From positions 29,502 through 93,501 of the forward strand of contig NZ_SLVP01000013.1 in NCBI RefSeq assembly GCF_004345425.1: a stretch of DNA of 64,000 nt. Direction: 5' to 3'. The notes under the pieces are model-generated. The model searched no databases. It saw nothing but the letters and a program-made list of their open reading frames with translations, and had not been told where the DNA came from. Positions 1 through 8,725 of the stretch are shown piece after piece (the stretch's first letter is position 1; every line of letters starts with the position of its first letter). The DNA is from Paenibacillus sp. BK033 (GTDB lineage: Bacteria; Bacillota; Bacilli; Paenibacillales; Paenibacillaceae). The position numbers and the translations under genes are program-made.

Positions 1-83
1 GTCCTAATTATCCTCAGTATATAATAATTCTTAGTTTTCTTGTAGGTATTTAGGAAATTAATTTTGCTGAGAATATTTTGAGA

Positions 84-112
84 TTGACGCTCTTTCCAAA
101 ACTCATTAAAAT
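84..112 (+). promoter_or_regulatory. Probable sigma-A promoter for the first gene
   Basis: TTGACG at 84-89 and TAAAAT at 107-112 are separated by exactly 17 bases, and the first gene starts about 50 bases downstream. Seen directly; the assignment as a vegetative promoter is inference. Confidence 0.6.
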
Positions 113-164
113 GGAACGAGCGCAATTTTGTACGGCAGCTGACTGGAGGTATAACAAGAAGCTT

Positions 165-626
165 ATGAACTTGAAAACCATAGCAATTTGCCTGTATGTA
201 ATGCTTATTTATTGGCTTTCCCTGCACTTTTCTTTCCTGGACACCTTATTTTTTCCAACGCTTGGCGCGTTTAGCTTTCTGTTCTTATCCCGTTCTTCGA
301 CGATATCCGAAGTGGGCAAAGTCACCTTTGGCGCGGTTGTATCCTCTGTCATCGGGACGGTATTGTACTACGTTTATCCAAGCCCGATTTCGCTGTTTGT
401 TAACGTCATTATCACCATCTGGTTAATCAACAAATTCAAATGGAATGCCCCGCCGATTGTGGCTGTGGCGCTGATCCCGTTCTTCTCGCACTCCACCCAT
501 CACTGGGCGATTCCGCTCTCCGTAGGCGTGGCGCTGCTTGGTCTCATGCCGGTGCTTTACCTTGCCCAGCAGCTTGAGAGCAGAAGAGCGCAGACGTATG
601 AATCCTCCGAATCCACGGCCGCTTAA
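165..626 (+). CDS. Small HPP-like integral membrane protein
   Basis: A 153-residue, very hydrophobic protein with four to five predicted membrane helices and a short polar, Ser/Glu-rich C-terminus. The segment NAPPIVAVALIPFF resembles the conserved Pro-Pro-containing motif of HPP-family membrane proteins (some linked to nitrite transport), but the match is partial, so this is only a suggestion. ATG 165 is chosen because ggaggt lies just upstream; the frame stays open to 78 but without a ribosome site there. A TTGACG-17-TAAAAT promoter lies upstream. It is followed, 120 bases later, by a MATE exporter on the same strand. No substrate can be read from the sequence. Confidence 0.65.
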   Translation: MNLKTIAICLYVMLIYWLSLHFSFLDTLFFPTLGAFSFLFLSRSSTISEVGKVTFGAVVSSVIGTVLYYVYPSPISLFVNVIITIWLINKFKWNAPPIVAVALIPFFSHSTHHWAIPLSVGVALLGLMPVLYLAQQLESRRAQTYESSESTAA

Positions 627-746
627 GGCAGGTGGATTTTTTGTGCCGTTAACCGGAAATCCGTCATGGACAAATCATGGCGATAGTAGTAGCTTAGTAG
701 GTAGTTTAAAGCTTTACCAATCCAACGAGAAGAATGAGATGATGAT

Positions 747-2144
747 ATGGGTATAGGACGACCCAGACTGAGAGGAAAGCATGAGGCTTTCCTGGAACGG
801 CACTTCACGGGAGTGTCGATTGATTACCGGCAGATTATTGCCTTGTTTATTCCGATTTTGATCGACCAGGCGTTTATCGTTGGTCTCAACCTCGTGAACA
901 CGGCAATGGTCAGCTCGTCGGGCGTGGATGCGGTCAGTGCCGTCAATATGGTCGATTCGCTGAACATCTTCCTGATCAGCGTCTTTATCGCCGTATCGAC
1001 CGGGGGGACGGTTGTTGTCGCGCAGTACAAAGGCAGCGGCAATCATCAGATGGTATCGAAGTCTGCGGCAAGCTCGGTCTCTTCGGTTACGCTTGTCGCG
1101 CTTTTGATCAGCCTAATTGTTGTGGTATTCCATAACCAGATGCTTAATCTGCTGTTTGGCGCGGCTTCGCCGGAGGTGTTTCAAGAGGGCCGGACGTACC
1201 TGATCGGCAGCGGCTTGTCTTACGTCGGCATCGCCATGATGGAGGCGGTATGCGGGGCGCTTCGCGGCATCGGAAGAAGCCGGGCGTCGCTGATGCTCTC
1301 GCTTGTCATGAACCTGTCGTACGTACTGCTGAACATCATCTTTATCAACCTCATGCATATGGGCGTGCTGGGCTTAGCCGTCTCCGTCAATATTTCGCGG
1401 TACGCGGCAGCCATTCTGGCTATTGTCTACCTCGTCAAGATCGATACGAACCTGCGGCTTCGCCTTCGGGATATGCTGTCGGTCAATTTTTCGATGCTGC
1501 GTAAAATCCTGTTCGTCGGGCTGCCGTTTGCGGCGGAGCAGATGTTCTTCAACGGCGGAAAGATCGTTACCCAAACGTTTGTCGTAAGCTTGGGTACGTT
1601 TGCTATCGCAACCAACGCCATTAGCGGCTCGCTCGCTAACGTCCTGCAGATTCCCTCCAATGCGCTGGCGATTACCGCCATTACGGTTATTGGCCAATGC
1701 ATGGGGCAGCGGAACATAGAGGATGCTCGGAAGTTTACCCGATCCTTCCTATGGTTGTCCACGGCTTGCCTGTTCGTGATGGCTTGTCTGATGCTCCCGC
1801 TCTTCTACCCGCTGGTTGGGCTGTTCCATCCTCCGGCTGAGATTGTGGACGATATCTTCATCATTACGATTATTAATGCTCTTATGCAGGTTATTTTCTG
1901 GTCCATCAGCTTTATTATGCCGTCGGCCCTTCGGGCGGCGGGCGACTCGAAGTTCACTTCGGTCGTATCGCTGCTGTCGATGTGGCTGTTCCGGATTGTG
2001 CTTGGTTATCTGCTTGCGATCGTATTCGACTTCGGCATCCTGGGAGTCTGGTTTGCGATGAACCTCGAGTGGGGCGTAAGGGGAGCGATCTTCCTCTGGC
2101 GCTTCCGCGGCAAGAAGTGGTACCGGCACCGGTTGATTGACTAG
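747..2144 (+). CDS. MATE family efflux transporter
   Basis: A 465-residue protein with about twelve membrane helices in two homologous halves, the usual size for MATE (multidrug and toxin extrusion) antiporters, which export cationic drugs or metabolites in exchange for Na+ or H+. Family hallmarks seen are the N-terminal IPILIDQAFIVGLNLVNTAM segment, the GGTVVVAQYKG stretch after helix 2, and the repeat counterpart NALAITAITVIGQCMGQ in the second half. The first 25 residues are polar and could mean a later start, but ATG 747 is the first in frame; its ribosome site is weak. A strong hairpin follows at 2158-2190. Substrate unknown. Confidence 0.88.
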   Translation: MGIGRPRLRGKHEAFLERHFTGVSIDYRQIIALFIPILIDQAFIVGLNLVNTAMVSSSGVDAVSAVNMVDSLNIFLISVFIAVSTGGTVVVAQYKGSGNHQMVSKSAASSVSSVTLVALLISLIVVVFHNQMLNLLFGAASPEVFQEGRTYLIGSGLSYVGIAMMEAVCGALRGIGRSRASLMLSLVMNLSYVLLNIIFINLMHMGVLGLAVSVNISRYAAAILAIVYLVKIDTNLRLRLRDMLSVNFSMLRKILFVGLPFAAEQMFFNGGKIVTQTFVVSLGTFAIATNAISGSLANVLQIPSNALAITAITVIGQCMGQRNIEDARKFTRSFLWLSTACLFVMACLMLPLFYPLVGLFHPPAEIVDDIFIITIINALMQVIFWSISFIMPSALRAAGDSKFTSVVSLLSMWLFRIVLGYLLAIVFDFGILGVWFAMNLEWGVRGAIFLWRFRGKKWYRHRLID

Positions 2145-2157
2145 CTATTATAGATGA

Positions 2158-2190
2158 AAGGGGCTGTCCCATAAGCTGGGACAGCCCCTC
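2158..2190. terminator. Bidirectional hairpin between convergent genes
   Basis: An 11-base perfect stem (GGGGCTGTCCC / GGGACAGCCCC) lies between the MATE gene and the convergent DUF6953 gene. On the minus strand it is followed by CTTTCAT. The opening 13 bases are repeated exactly at 2562-2574, on the other side of the DUF6953 gene. Confidence 0.65.
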
Positions 2191-2202
2191 AAGCTGAAGA
2201 GG

Positions 2203-2442
2203 CTAGGTCCAGGCCCAGAAGAAACCGTCCCGATCCCAGGCGATCCGTCCCTTGTGAAGCTTGCGGAAAGCCTTCTTCACTTCTTTTTCCAAGGAAACGT
2301 TCCCGTTCTCGTTCACGAAGATGTACTGCTCGCCAAAATGCCGCTTTACATGCTCGATCGCTTCTTCCTGGCGCATCATTCCCCTAAACTTAATTTCATT
2401 AACCATCCACTCCGCGATTTGCTGCTCGGTTGTTGTTTCCAA
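2203..2442 (-). CDS. DUF6953-like small protein
   Basis: A 79-residue, charged, probably cytoplasmic protein rich in Glu, Lys and aromatic residues (end motif GRIAWDRDGFFWAW). The pattern, with an N-terminal helix QIAEWMVNEI and a FGEQYIFVNENGN strand-turn, matches the small family I know as DUF6953, of unknown function. It looks like a compact winged-helix-like fold, but that is inference. The gene stands alone on the minus strand and is bracketed by hairpins at 2158 and 2562 that share a 13-base direct repeat. Confidence 0.6.
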   Translation of the reverse strand: METTTEQQIAEWMVNEIKFRGMMRQEEAIEHVKRHFGEQYIFVNENGNVSLEKEVKKAFRKLHKGRIAWDRDGFFWAWT

Positions 2443-2561
2443 TTTCTTATGCGACCCCCAATACCTGATTGGCGTTATTATAACATGACTGGGTTAGAGC
2501 TCAAACAAATGCAAATTGTAGTTGCAAAGCAACCATGGAAATCCAACGTACCGCGAAAAAT

Positions 2562-2608
2562 AAGGGGCTGTCCCGAAAGTCATGATCATGACGATGGGAA
2601 AGCCCCTT
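2562..2608 (-). terminator. Terminator of the 2629-3063 gene
   Basis: AAGGGGCT pairs with AGCCCCTT around a perfect 14-base inner palindrome (GTCATGATCATGAC). On the minus strand the hairpin is followed by a T-rich run (TTATTTTTCG), so it should end transcription of the 2629-3063 gene. Confidence 0.7.
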
Positions 2609-2628
2609 AATATTTAATCACGCAAATC

Positions 2629-3063
2629 TTAACGCTGGATCGGCTCGATCCGGTAAGTGCCCGCCGCGCCCGCAACCGGCTCGATGGACCAGCCGAAGGA
2701 CAGCGCCGTTCTCAGACGCTCCAGCTGCTCGGGCGTAAGCTGTGCGGTTACGGCTTCTTGCCCGGCTTCAAGCTCGAGCTGAGGCTCGTCGCCGAAGGCG
2801 ACCCAGATCCAGCTGCGGAGACCGCGCACGGTATTGTATTTGATCTGGTAGCCGCCCCGGACAGCCGCTTCGAACGTCTCCGGCTCTTTCTGGGCAAAAG
2901 CCGCCAGATCGCTATAGTTGAATTGGAAGATGCTATCATCCTTAGGGAGATCGGATCCCGCCTTCACTTTGGCAACAATCTCGTCATCCGACCAACCATG
3001 CCCCTTGCGTAGGGACTCCACAAGCAATGCATCCCATTGCGACAGCTTTACGATATCCGTCAT
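2629..3063 (-). CDS. Hypothetical protein
   Basis: A 144-residue soluble protein without signal peptide or membrane segment. The first part is helical and acidic; a central stretch (FEAAVRGGYQIKYNTVRGLRSWIWVAFG) alternates aromatic and basic residues, and the C-terminal part (TPEQLERLRTALSFGWSIEP) carries a helix and likely strands. I do not recognise the family. The ATG at 3063 has AGGGAGGAT upstream. It lies 39 bases downstream of the ATPase gene that ends the first Opp operon and may be read with it; the terminator at 2562-2608 follows. A role in peptide uptake cannot be claimed. Confidence 0.6.
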   Translation of the reverse strand: MTDIVKLSQWDALLVESLRKGHGWSDDEIVAKVKAGSDLPKDDSIFQFNYSDLAAFAQKEPETFEAAVRGGYQIKYNTVRGLRSWIWVAFGDEPQLELEAGQEAVTAQLTPEQLERLRTALSFGWSIEPVAGAAGTYRIEPIQR

Positions 3064-3102
3064 TTGATTTCATCCTCCCTTAACGTAGCTCTATGAATGA
3101 TC

Positions 3103-4008
3103 TTAAGGTAAAGCGACCCAATGTCCCGGGCTTGCTTCTCGCAGCACCGCAGCTTCTTCGGCGGCAGCATCCGGCTTATAGATGACCCGTTCAACCGAAG
3201 CGCGAGGATCCGGTACCGGAATAGCGGACAGCAGCGCCTTCGTATACGGATGAAGCGGATTGTCGTACAGCTCATCGCTGTCTGCAACCTCTACGAGCCG
3301 TCCGTGATACATCACGCCGATCCGGTCGGAAATATGCCGAACCATGGACAGGTCATGGGCGATAAACAAATAGGTCAGACCGAATTCAGCCTGTAAATCC
3401 TCAAGCATGTTAACAACCTGCGCTTGCACGGATACGTCGAGAGCCGAGATCGGCTCGTCGCAGACCACGAAGTCGGGGCGTACCGACAATGCGCGGGCAA
3501 TGGAGATCCGCTGGCGCTGGCCGCCGCTGAATTCATGCGGGTAGCGGTACAGATGCTCGCGCTTGAGTCCTACCTTTTCGAGCAGCGAAGCGATCACTTC
3601 CTTACGCTCCTCCGCATCCTTGTACAGGCCGTGAATATTCATCGGTTCGCCGATCAAATCCAGCACGCTCATGCCGGGGTTAAGCGAAGAGTAAGGATCC
3701 TGGAAAATCGACTGAATCCGCCGGCGGAACGGCTTCAGCTGCTTCTCGTTAAGCTTCGAGATATCCTGGCCGTCAAACTTGACCGTCCCGTCCGTGTAGT
3801 CGTACAGCCGCAGAATAGAACGGCCAACGGTGGATTTGCCGCTGCCGGATTCCCCAACAAGGCCAAACGTTTCGCCCTTGTTGATCTGGAAGCTTACGCC
3901 GTCAACGGCCTTCAGCACTTCCGAGGTGCGGCCCCAGGCATCGCGGCTCTTCACGAAATGCTTTTTCAGCTGCTGGACATCCACCAGCACTTTTTTATCC
4001 TCTAACAT
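3103..4008 (-). CDS. Oligopeptide ABC transporter ATP-binding protein, OppF/AppF type
   Basis: A 301-residue ATPase, the second nucleotide-binding subunit of a peptide-type importer. Walker A is GESGSGKST, the ABC signature FSGGQRQR and Walker B FVVCDEP, followed by the SALDVS D-loop. The C-terminus ends PGHWVALP and lacks the Cys-rich extension seen in the partner OppD; similar short ends occur in AppF-type proteins. The start at 4008 is preferred over an upstream ATG (4065) because it aligns with family N-termini and has AAGGGAGCG upstream. It overlaps the OppD stop by 14 bases, indicating translational coupling in an SBP-B-C-D-F operon. Confidence 0.9.
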   Translation of the reverse strand: MLEDKKVLVDVQQLKKHFVKSRDAWGRTSEVLKAVDGVSFQINKGETFGLVGESGSGKSTVGRSILRLYDYTDGTVKFDGQDISKLNEKQLKPFRRRIQSIFQDPYSSLNPGMSVLDLIGEPMNIHGLYKDAEERKEVIASLLEKVGLKREHLYRYPHEFSGGQRQRISIARALSVRPDFVVCDEPISALDVSVQAQVVNMLEDLQAEFGLTYLFIAHDLSMVRHISDRIGVMYHGRLVEVADSDELYDNPLHPYTKALLSAIPVPDPRASVERVIYKPDAAAEEAAVLREASPGHWVALP

Positions 4009-5026
4009 GGGCAGCGCTCCCTTCAAGCTCCGGATTGCGCTCAAGTTCGGCCTGAACCTCCGCATCGTTCAGCCAGCAGAGGGCGCGATGGCCTTCGCCG
4101 ATCTGGAAATGCGGCGGAAGCTCCGCGCATTTCGGCATCGCATGCGGGCAGCGATCCATAAACGGACAGCCCGGCGGCGGGTCGAGAAGATCCGGCGGAG
4201 AGCCTTCGATCGGAACCAGACGCTCGCGCGAGCCGCCTTGCCGCTGCGGTACCGAACGCAGCAGTCCCTGCGTGTACGGATGCTTCGAGTTATAGAAAAT
4301 ATCCTCTACCGTGCCTTCTTCCATCACCATGCCGCCGTACATGACGATAACGCGGCTGCATACCTGCGCCACTACGCCAAGGTCGTGGGTAATAAGCGCG
4401 ATAGAAGCGCTCGTCTTATCCTTTAATTCCTTCAGCAGATCGAGGATCTGCGCCTGAATGGTTACGTCGAGAGCCGTTGTCGGCTCGTCGGCGATAAGCA
4501 GCTCCGGCTGGCAGGATAACGCCATCGCGATCATCACGCGCTGACGCATGCCGCCGCTGAATTCATGCGGATACTGCTGGACGCGGCGCTCTGGCTCGTT
4601 GATGCCGACCTGGCGGAGCATCTCAATGGCTTCCTTCAGCGCGGCTTCCTTGCTTAGACCGCGATGCCGGCGGATAACCTCCGTCATCTGATCGCCAATC
4701 TTTTTGACCGGATTAAGCGAGGTCATCGGATCCTGGAACACCATCGCGATCCGGTTGCCGCGGATTTGGCGCCATTTGCGCTCCGGCAAGCCGTTCAGCT
4801 TCTCGCCGGCAAAGGTAATGTCGCCGCTGATGATTTGTCCCGGAGGCGGAATCATCGCCATAATCGCTTTGGCGGTGACGCTCTTGCCGCTGCCGGATTC
4901 GCCAACGATGCCGATCGTCTCGCCTTGATCGATATGAAGGCTGACGCCGCGAACCGCTTTATTTTCTCCGCTGCGGGTATGGAATGATACTTGTAGGTTA
5001 TTGACGGTTAGCAGCCTGTCTGCCAT
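3995..5026 (-). CDS. Oligopeptide ABC transporter ATP-binding protein, OppD/DppD type
   Basis: A 343-residue cytoplasmic ATPase that pairs with the OppF-type protein to power import through the two permeases. Seen: Walker A GESGSGKSV, Q-loop VFQDPMTSLNP, signature FSGGMRQR, Walker B LLIADEPTTALDVT, and the C-terminal oligopeptide/dipeptide domain with PGCPFMDRCPHAMPKC, the family's Cys-rich motif associated with an iron-sulfur cluster in some members. The reading frame is closed upstream only by the permease gene 36 bases away. It is the fourth gene of the minus-strand importer. Confidence 0.93.
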   Translation of the reverse strand: MADRLLTVNNLQVSFHTRSGENKAVRGVSLHIDQGETIGIVGESGSGKSVTAKAIMAMIPPPGQIISGDITFAGEKLNGLPERKWRQIRGNRIAMVFQDPMTSLNPVKKIGDQMTEVIRRHRGLSKEAALKEAIEMLRQVGINEPERRVQQYPHEFSGGMRQRVMIAMALSCQPELLIADEPTTALDVTIQAQILDLLKELKDKTSASIALITHDLGVVAQVCSRVIVMYGGMVMEEGTVEDIFYNSKHPYTQGLLRSVPQRQGGSRERLVPIEGSPPDLLDPPPGCPFMDRCPHAMPKCAELPPHFQIGEGHRALCWLNDAEVQAELERNPELEGSAAHVRG

Positions 5027-5062
5027 CTAACGTTCACTCCTTTCGGAAGGGGATCCCTTCGA

Positions 5063-5908
5063 TTACCGCTTGCCAAGCTTCGGTTCGAAGCCAACGCGCA
5101 GGATATCGCCTAGAATATTAAAGCTGAGCACCGTCAGCAGAATGAATAAACCCGGGAATAACGCAAGGTAAGGCGCTTGCGCGATATAGCCCTGCGCATT
5201 GTTCAGCATGCTTCCCCATGTCGCGTTTGGAGCCTGCACCCCGAATCCGAGGAAGCTGAGCGAAGATTCCATCATAATTGCGGATGCCACGTTGTTCGTT
5301 GCGGCAACTATAATGACCGGAACCAGGCTCGGGAAGATATGACGGAAAATAATACCCAAATGATTCTGACCGGAGGCCTTCGCATACAGCACGTACTCGC
5401 GCTCCAGAATCGTCATCGTCTCGGCCCGTATGATGCGGGACATGTTCATCCACATCAGAAGTCCGATAATGAGGACGATACTGGTCAGGTTCGGCTTCAG
5501 GAAGACGCTGAGCAGGAGCATGACCAGGAAGGTCGGAATCGACAAAATGACTTCGAGCAGACGCATCAGCAGGTTATCGATCCAGCCGCCGAAGTAGCCG
5601 CTGACAACCCCGACGATCGTGCCGATCGTGGTTGCCAGAACCATGGCCGAGAAGCCGACCATCAGGGAGACGCGTCCGCCGTACAAGGCACGGGCGAAGT
5701 AATCGCGGCCGTAGTCGTCGGTTCCGAACCAGTGCGCGGAGCTAGGCGGCTTTAGGCGCTGCAAAGCATCCAGAGCATTGGGATCTTTGGGGGAGAGAAA
5801 AGCGAAGATCGCTCCCAGTATGAAAATAACGAGAATCGCGATTGCGACGATCCCCATTTTGCTTCGAACGAGCTCGAGGCCCGCATTTCGCCATTTGGTC
5901 CGATTCAT
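5063..5908 (-). CDS. Oligopeptide ABC transporter permease, OppC/DppC type
   Basis: A 281-residue inner-membrane permease with a cytoplasmic N-terminus, the OppC_N segment (KMGIVAIAILVIFILGAIFAFLSP), then about five more helices. The family motif HWFGTDDYGRDYFARALYGGR follows the first helix, and the EAA-loop facing the ATPases is at YVLYAKASGQNHLGIIFRHIFP. The start at 5908 fits GAGGTGAGC just upstream and lies 4 bases after the OppB-type gene; an upstream in-frame ATG at 5965 would overlap that gene and has no ribosome site. Confidence 0.92.
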   Translation of the reverse strand: MNRTKWRNAGLELVRSKMGIVAIAILVIFILGAIFAFLSPKDPNALDALQRLKPPSSAHWFGTDDYGRDYFARALYGGRVSLMVGFSAMVLATTIGTIVGVVSGYFGGWIDNLLMRLLEVILSIPTFLVMLLLSVFLKPNLTSIVLIIGLLMWMNMSRIIRAETMTILEREYVLYAKASGQNHLGIIFRHIFPSLVPVIIVAATNNVASAIMMESSLSFLGFGVQAPNATWGSMLNNAQGYIAQAPYLALFPGLFILLTVLSFNILGDILRVGFEPKLGKR

Positions 5909-5912
5909 GAGC

Positions 5913-6863
5913 TCACCTCGTTGATTTGATTCTCGGATCGGCGAATCCGTATAAAATATCCGCAAGCAAGTTGCCGATGATCAGGAACAAGGCGGAGAAC
6001 AGCGTAATGCCCATAATAACGGGATAATCCATCCCCTTGACGGCCGTCATGCCAAGCGAGCCGATACCCGGCCAGGAAAAGACGGTTTCCGTCACGATTG
6101 CGCCGGTAACCAGATCCGCCATGGACATGCCGAGCAGCGTAATAACCGGCAGCAGAACATGCTTCATGACGTGGCGGAACAGCACTTGCCGGCGAGAAGC
6201 GCCAAACGCGTATTGAATCTGAACGTAATCTTCCTTCAGCTGGCCGATCGTACTGGAGCGGATGTACCGCACGTAGACGGACAGGAAGCCGAAGGCAAGA
6301 ACGACGCATGGCAGAATGCCGTGCTTGATGACATCCCACGCCGAATGGACGCCAATCGTCCGCATGCCCATAATCGGAAGCCAATGCAGCTCAATCGCAA
6401 ATAAATAGATAAGTAAAATAGCCAGGTAGAACAGGGGGACCGAGATACCGATATACGAGATCATGTTAATAATCTTGTCCTGCCAGCGATTACGGTTCGC
6501 TCCGGCAGTCAGGCCAAGCGGAATAGCAATCAGGACGGACAGGGCGATGGCGCTGCCCATCAGTCCCGCGGTTGCGGGCAGACGGTCCAGGATCTGATCC
6601 ATTACCGGCTGGTGATTGACGAGCGAATAGCCCAGATTGCCTTGGAACAGCTCTTTGAGCCACAATAAATATTGAATGTAAGCAGGCTTGTCGAGCCCGA
6701 GATTATGACGGATGCGTTCAATATCCTCGGGATGCATGTTTGGCGTCACGAAGGATAGAACAGGGTCTCCAGGAGCCAGCTTGATTAAGGCAAAGCAGGC
6801 GATCGAGACGAAGAGCAAGAGCGGAATCGTCTGCAGTAAGCGTCTAGCGATGAGTTGTCTCAT
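5913..6863 (-). CDS. Oligopeptide ABC transporter permease, OppB/DppB type
   Basis: A 316-residue inner-membrane permease. The N-terminus MRQLIARRLLQTIPLLL and the APGDPV motif are typical of OppB/DppB proteins; the EAA-loop is seen at DYVQIQYAFGASRRQVLFRHVMKH, and the C-terminal part ends FADPRIKS as in the family. Six helices are expected. The start at 6863 has AGGAGA ten bases upstream and is preferred over the open frame reaching 6935, which would run through the upstream terminator hairpin. It forms the pore with the adjoining OppC-type subunit. Confidence 0.92.
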   Translation of the reverse strand: MRQLIARRLLQTIPLLLFVSIACFALIKLAPGDPVLSFVTPNMHPEDIERIRHNLGLDKPAYIQYLLWLKELFQGNLGYSLVNHQPVMDQILDRLPATAGLMGSAIALSVLIAIPLGLTAGANRNRWQDKIINMISYIGISVPLFYLAILLIYLFAIELHWLPIMGMRTIGVHSAWDVIKHGILPCVVLAFGFLSVYVRYIRSSTIGQLKEDYVQIQYAFGASRRQVLFRHVMKHVLLPVITLLGMSMADLVTGAIVTETVFSWPGIGSLGMTAVKGMDYPVIMGITLFSALFLIIGNLLADILYGFADPRIKSTR

Positions 6864-6899
6864 GCGATTGTCTCCTATGCTGTTTACGGCAAAAAATAA

Positions 6900-6943
6900 T
6901 ACCCCCAATGTCATTAAGTTAGAGCTTAATGACATTGGGGTAG
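6900..6943 (-). terminator. Intra-operon hairpin between SBP and permease genes
   Basis: An 18-base near-perfect stem (ACCCCCAATGTCATTAAG and complement) sits between the SBP gene and the permease gene and, on the minus strand, is followed by ATTATTTTTTG. Such a partial terminator would let the SBP be made in excess over the membrane subunits. Confidence 0.8.
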
Positions 6944-6987
6944 CCTGAGCTATTTTTGCCTATTCCATATTTAATTCTTTTGAAAAA

Positions 6988-8604
6988 TCATTTCATGTAC
7001 AGCTTGGACGGATCTTCGAAGATAACGACCGGTTTCAGAACGGCTTCATTCAGGCCGCCGAAACGTTTGTCGATCGCAACGATTGTTTTGGTGTAACCGA
7101 CAGGGTAGATAACGGCGTCATCCGCGATAATTTTTTGCAGCTGCTGATAAGCTTCGCCGCGTTTCGTTGCGTCAGCTTCGCCGGCGCCTTGGTCGAACAG
7201 CTTGTCTACTTCAGGGTTGGAGTAGCGAGCATAGTTGGAGTTCGAGCCTGTTGTGTAAAGAATACGGTAAGCGTCCGGATCATAACCCATGATGTAGCCG
7301 GCATAGGACAGCTCGTAGTCTTTCGATTTAAGGTCCGTGAACTTCTGGCCGTACGCGGAAGCGTCCATGCTTTGCAGTTCAACCGTGATGCCAACGGCCT
7401 TCAGCTTTTGCTGAATGTACAAGGAAGCCGCTTCTTGCGCTTTGTTGCCGCTCGATACGATGAAGCGGAGCTTCAGGTTGCTTTCGCCGGCGGAAGCCAG
7501 CAGTTCTTTTGCTTTATTTACATCGTTGTCGTACGAAGGAACGTCGTTGGTTTGGAACAGGCCATCCGGCGTTACGAACGATTTGGCAGGGTCTGCGTAT
7601 TCGCTCGAGCCGTATACCGTCTGGATCAGCTCATCGCGGTTCAGAGCGTAAGAGATCGCTTGACGAACTTCTTTTTTCTTCAGGGCGCCAGTGTCGCTGT
7701 CTTCATTGAAGAGCAGGTAAGCCAGACGGCCTTCGGAGTAAGCTTGAATATCGAAGTTGCCGGTGCTTTCGATGGTGGATACGTCCTGCGGATCCAGGTA
7801 TTTCACGTTGATTTCGCCGTTCTGCAGAGCCAGGTTGGCTGCATTGGCATCCTTCGCGATACGGTAAGTGATCGAATCCAGATGCGGCTTGCCGCCGAAG
7901 TAGTTATCGAAACGCTCAAGCGTTACGTACTCGCCTGTTTTGTACTCTTTGAACTTGAATGCGCCGGAACCGACCGGTGCGTTGTTTTTCGTGCTTTTCT
8001 CGATATTCGCTTCGCCTTCGAAAATATGCTTAGGAATAGGAGTCAATTGCACGAGAGTTGCCTCGAACGCCGGGTTTACTTGCGGAAGCTTAAATTCAAC
8101 CGTTGTGTCGTCAACCTTAACCGCTTTGATCGGCTTACCATTAAGGATCAGGTTTTCGCGGAAGAAGCTGTTTTGTTTCTCGTCGAGAATCGTATCGAAC
8201 GTGAAGACAACGTCGTCCGCCGTCAGCGGTTGCCCGTCATGCCATGTCAGGCCGCTTTTCAGCTTCAGGGTATAAGTCAGGTTGTCAGCCGAAGGCTCAA
8301 GGCTGTCGGCCAGGTAGAAGGTTTTCTTGCCGTTGTTCACTTGGAACAGCGGAGCGTAGAGAGCTTGGTCGATTGTCAGGCTGACGCGGTCGCCTGCGTA
8401 AATCGGGTTAAGAACGACAGGGTCGGCTTGTACGCCCAGAATCAGGTTGCCGCCGTCCTTCGCTTGATCGGCTGCCGCCGTATTCGAAGGGGATGCCGAA
8501 GAATTGTTTCCTGCAGTGTTGCCGCCGTTGTTGTTGCCGCTGCAAGCACTGATGATTACTGTTAGAATAATGAGGGTAAGTAAAGCGGGAATGCTTTTGC
8601 GCAT
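6988..8604 (-). CDS. Peptide-type ABC transporter substrate-binding lipoprotein (family 5)
   Basis: A 538-residue extracellular solute-binding protein. The N-terminus is a lipoprotein signal with lipobox ISAC, followed by an Asn/Ser-rich linker to about residue 50. The mature part has the family-5 features: YAPLFQVNNGK, GLTWHDGQPLTADDVVFTFD and KKEVRQAISYALNRDEL. It captures a peptide, nickel-chelate or similar ligand outside the membrane and delivers it to the B-C-D-F complex downstream. Transcription probably begins at the promoter near 8647-8675, over which an 18-base palindrome lies; the hairpin at 6900 should raise its level relative to the permeases. Substrate not deducible. Confidence 0.92.
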   Translation of the reverse strand: MRKSIPALLTLIILTVIISACSGNNNGGNTAGNNSSASPSNTAAADQAKDGGNLILGVQADPVVLNPIYAGDRVSLTIDQALYAPLFQVNNGKKTFYLADSLEPSADNLTYTLKLKSGLTWHDGQPLTADDVVFTFDTILDEKQNSFFRENLILNGKPIKAVKVDDTTVEFKLPQVNPAFEATLVQLTPIPKHIFEGEANIEKSTKNNAPVGSGAFKFKEYKTGEYVTLERFDNYFGGKPHLDSITYRIAKDANAANLALQNGEINVKYLDPQDVSTIESTGNFDIQAYSEGRLAYLLFNEDSDTGALKKKEVRQAISYALNRDELIQTVYGSSEYADPAKSFVTPDGLFQTNDVPSYDNDVNKAKELLASAGESNLKLRFIVSSGNKAQEAASLYIQQKLKAVGITVELQSMDASAYGQKFTDLKSKDYELSYAGYIMGYDPDAYRILYTTGSNSNYARYSNPEVDKLFDQGAGEADATKRGEAYQQLQKIIADDAVIYPVGYTKTIVAIDKRFGGLNEAVLKPVVIFEDPSKLYMK

Positions 8605-8637
8605 GTTTCTATCCTCCAGTTTGTCTGTGGTGTTCTA

Positions 8638-8675
8638 ATGTATTATATAATACATCGGATTACTCGGAATTACAA
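8638..8675 (-). promoter_or_regulatory. SBP promoter with 18-base palindromic operator
   Basis: On the minus strand TTGTAA (8670-8675) and TATTAT (8647-8652) are 17 bases apart. A perfect 18-base palindrome, ATGTATTATATAATACAT, covers 8638-8655, that is the -10 box and the likely start point. This is a plausible repressor operator; the repressor is unknown. Confidence 0.6.
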
Positions 8676-8725
8676 TCTTTAAATTTCCACAACTCAAATT
8701 TTCAAAATCAAAAATTTAGTTTGGC

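Noticed and set aside
7135..8565. A 476-codon open frame opposite the first peptide-binding protein
   Set aside because: Shadow of the SBP gene; no recognisable domain, no ribosome site.
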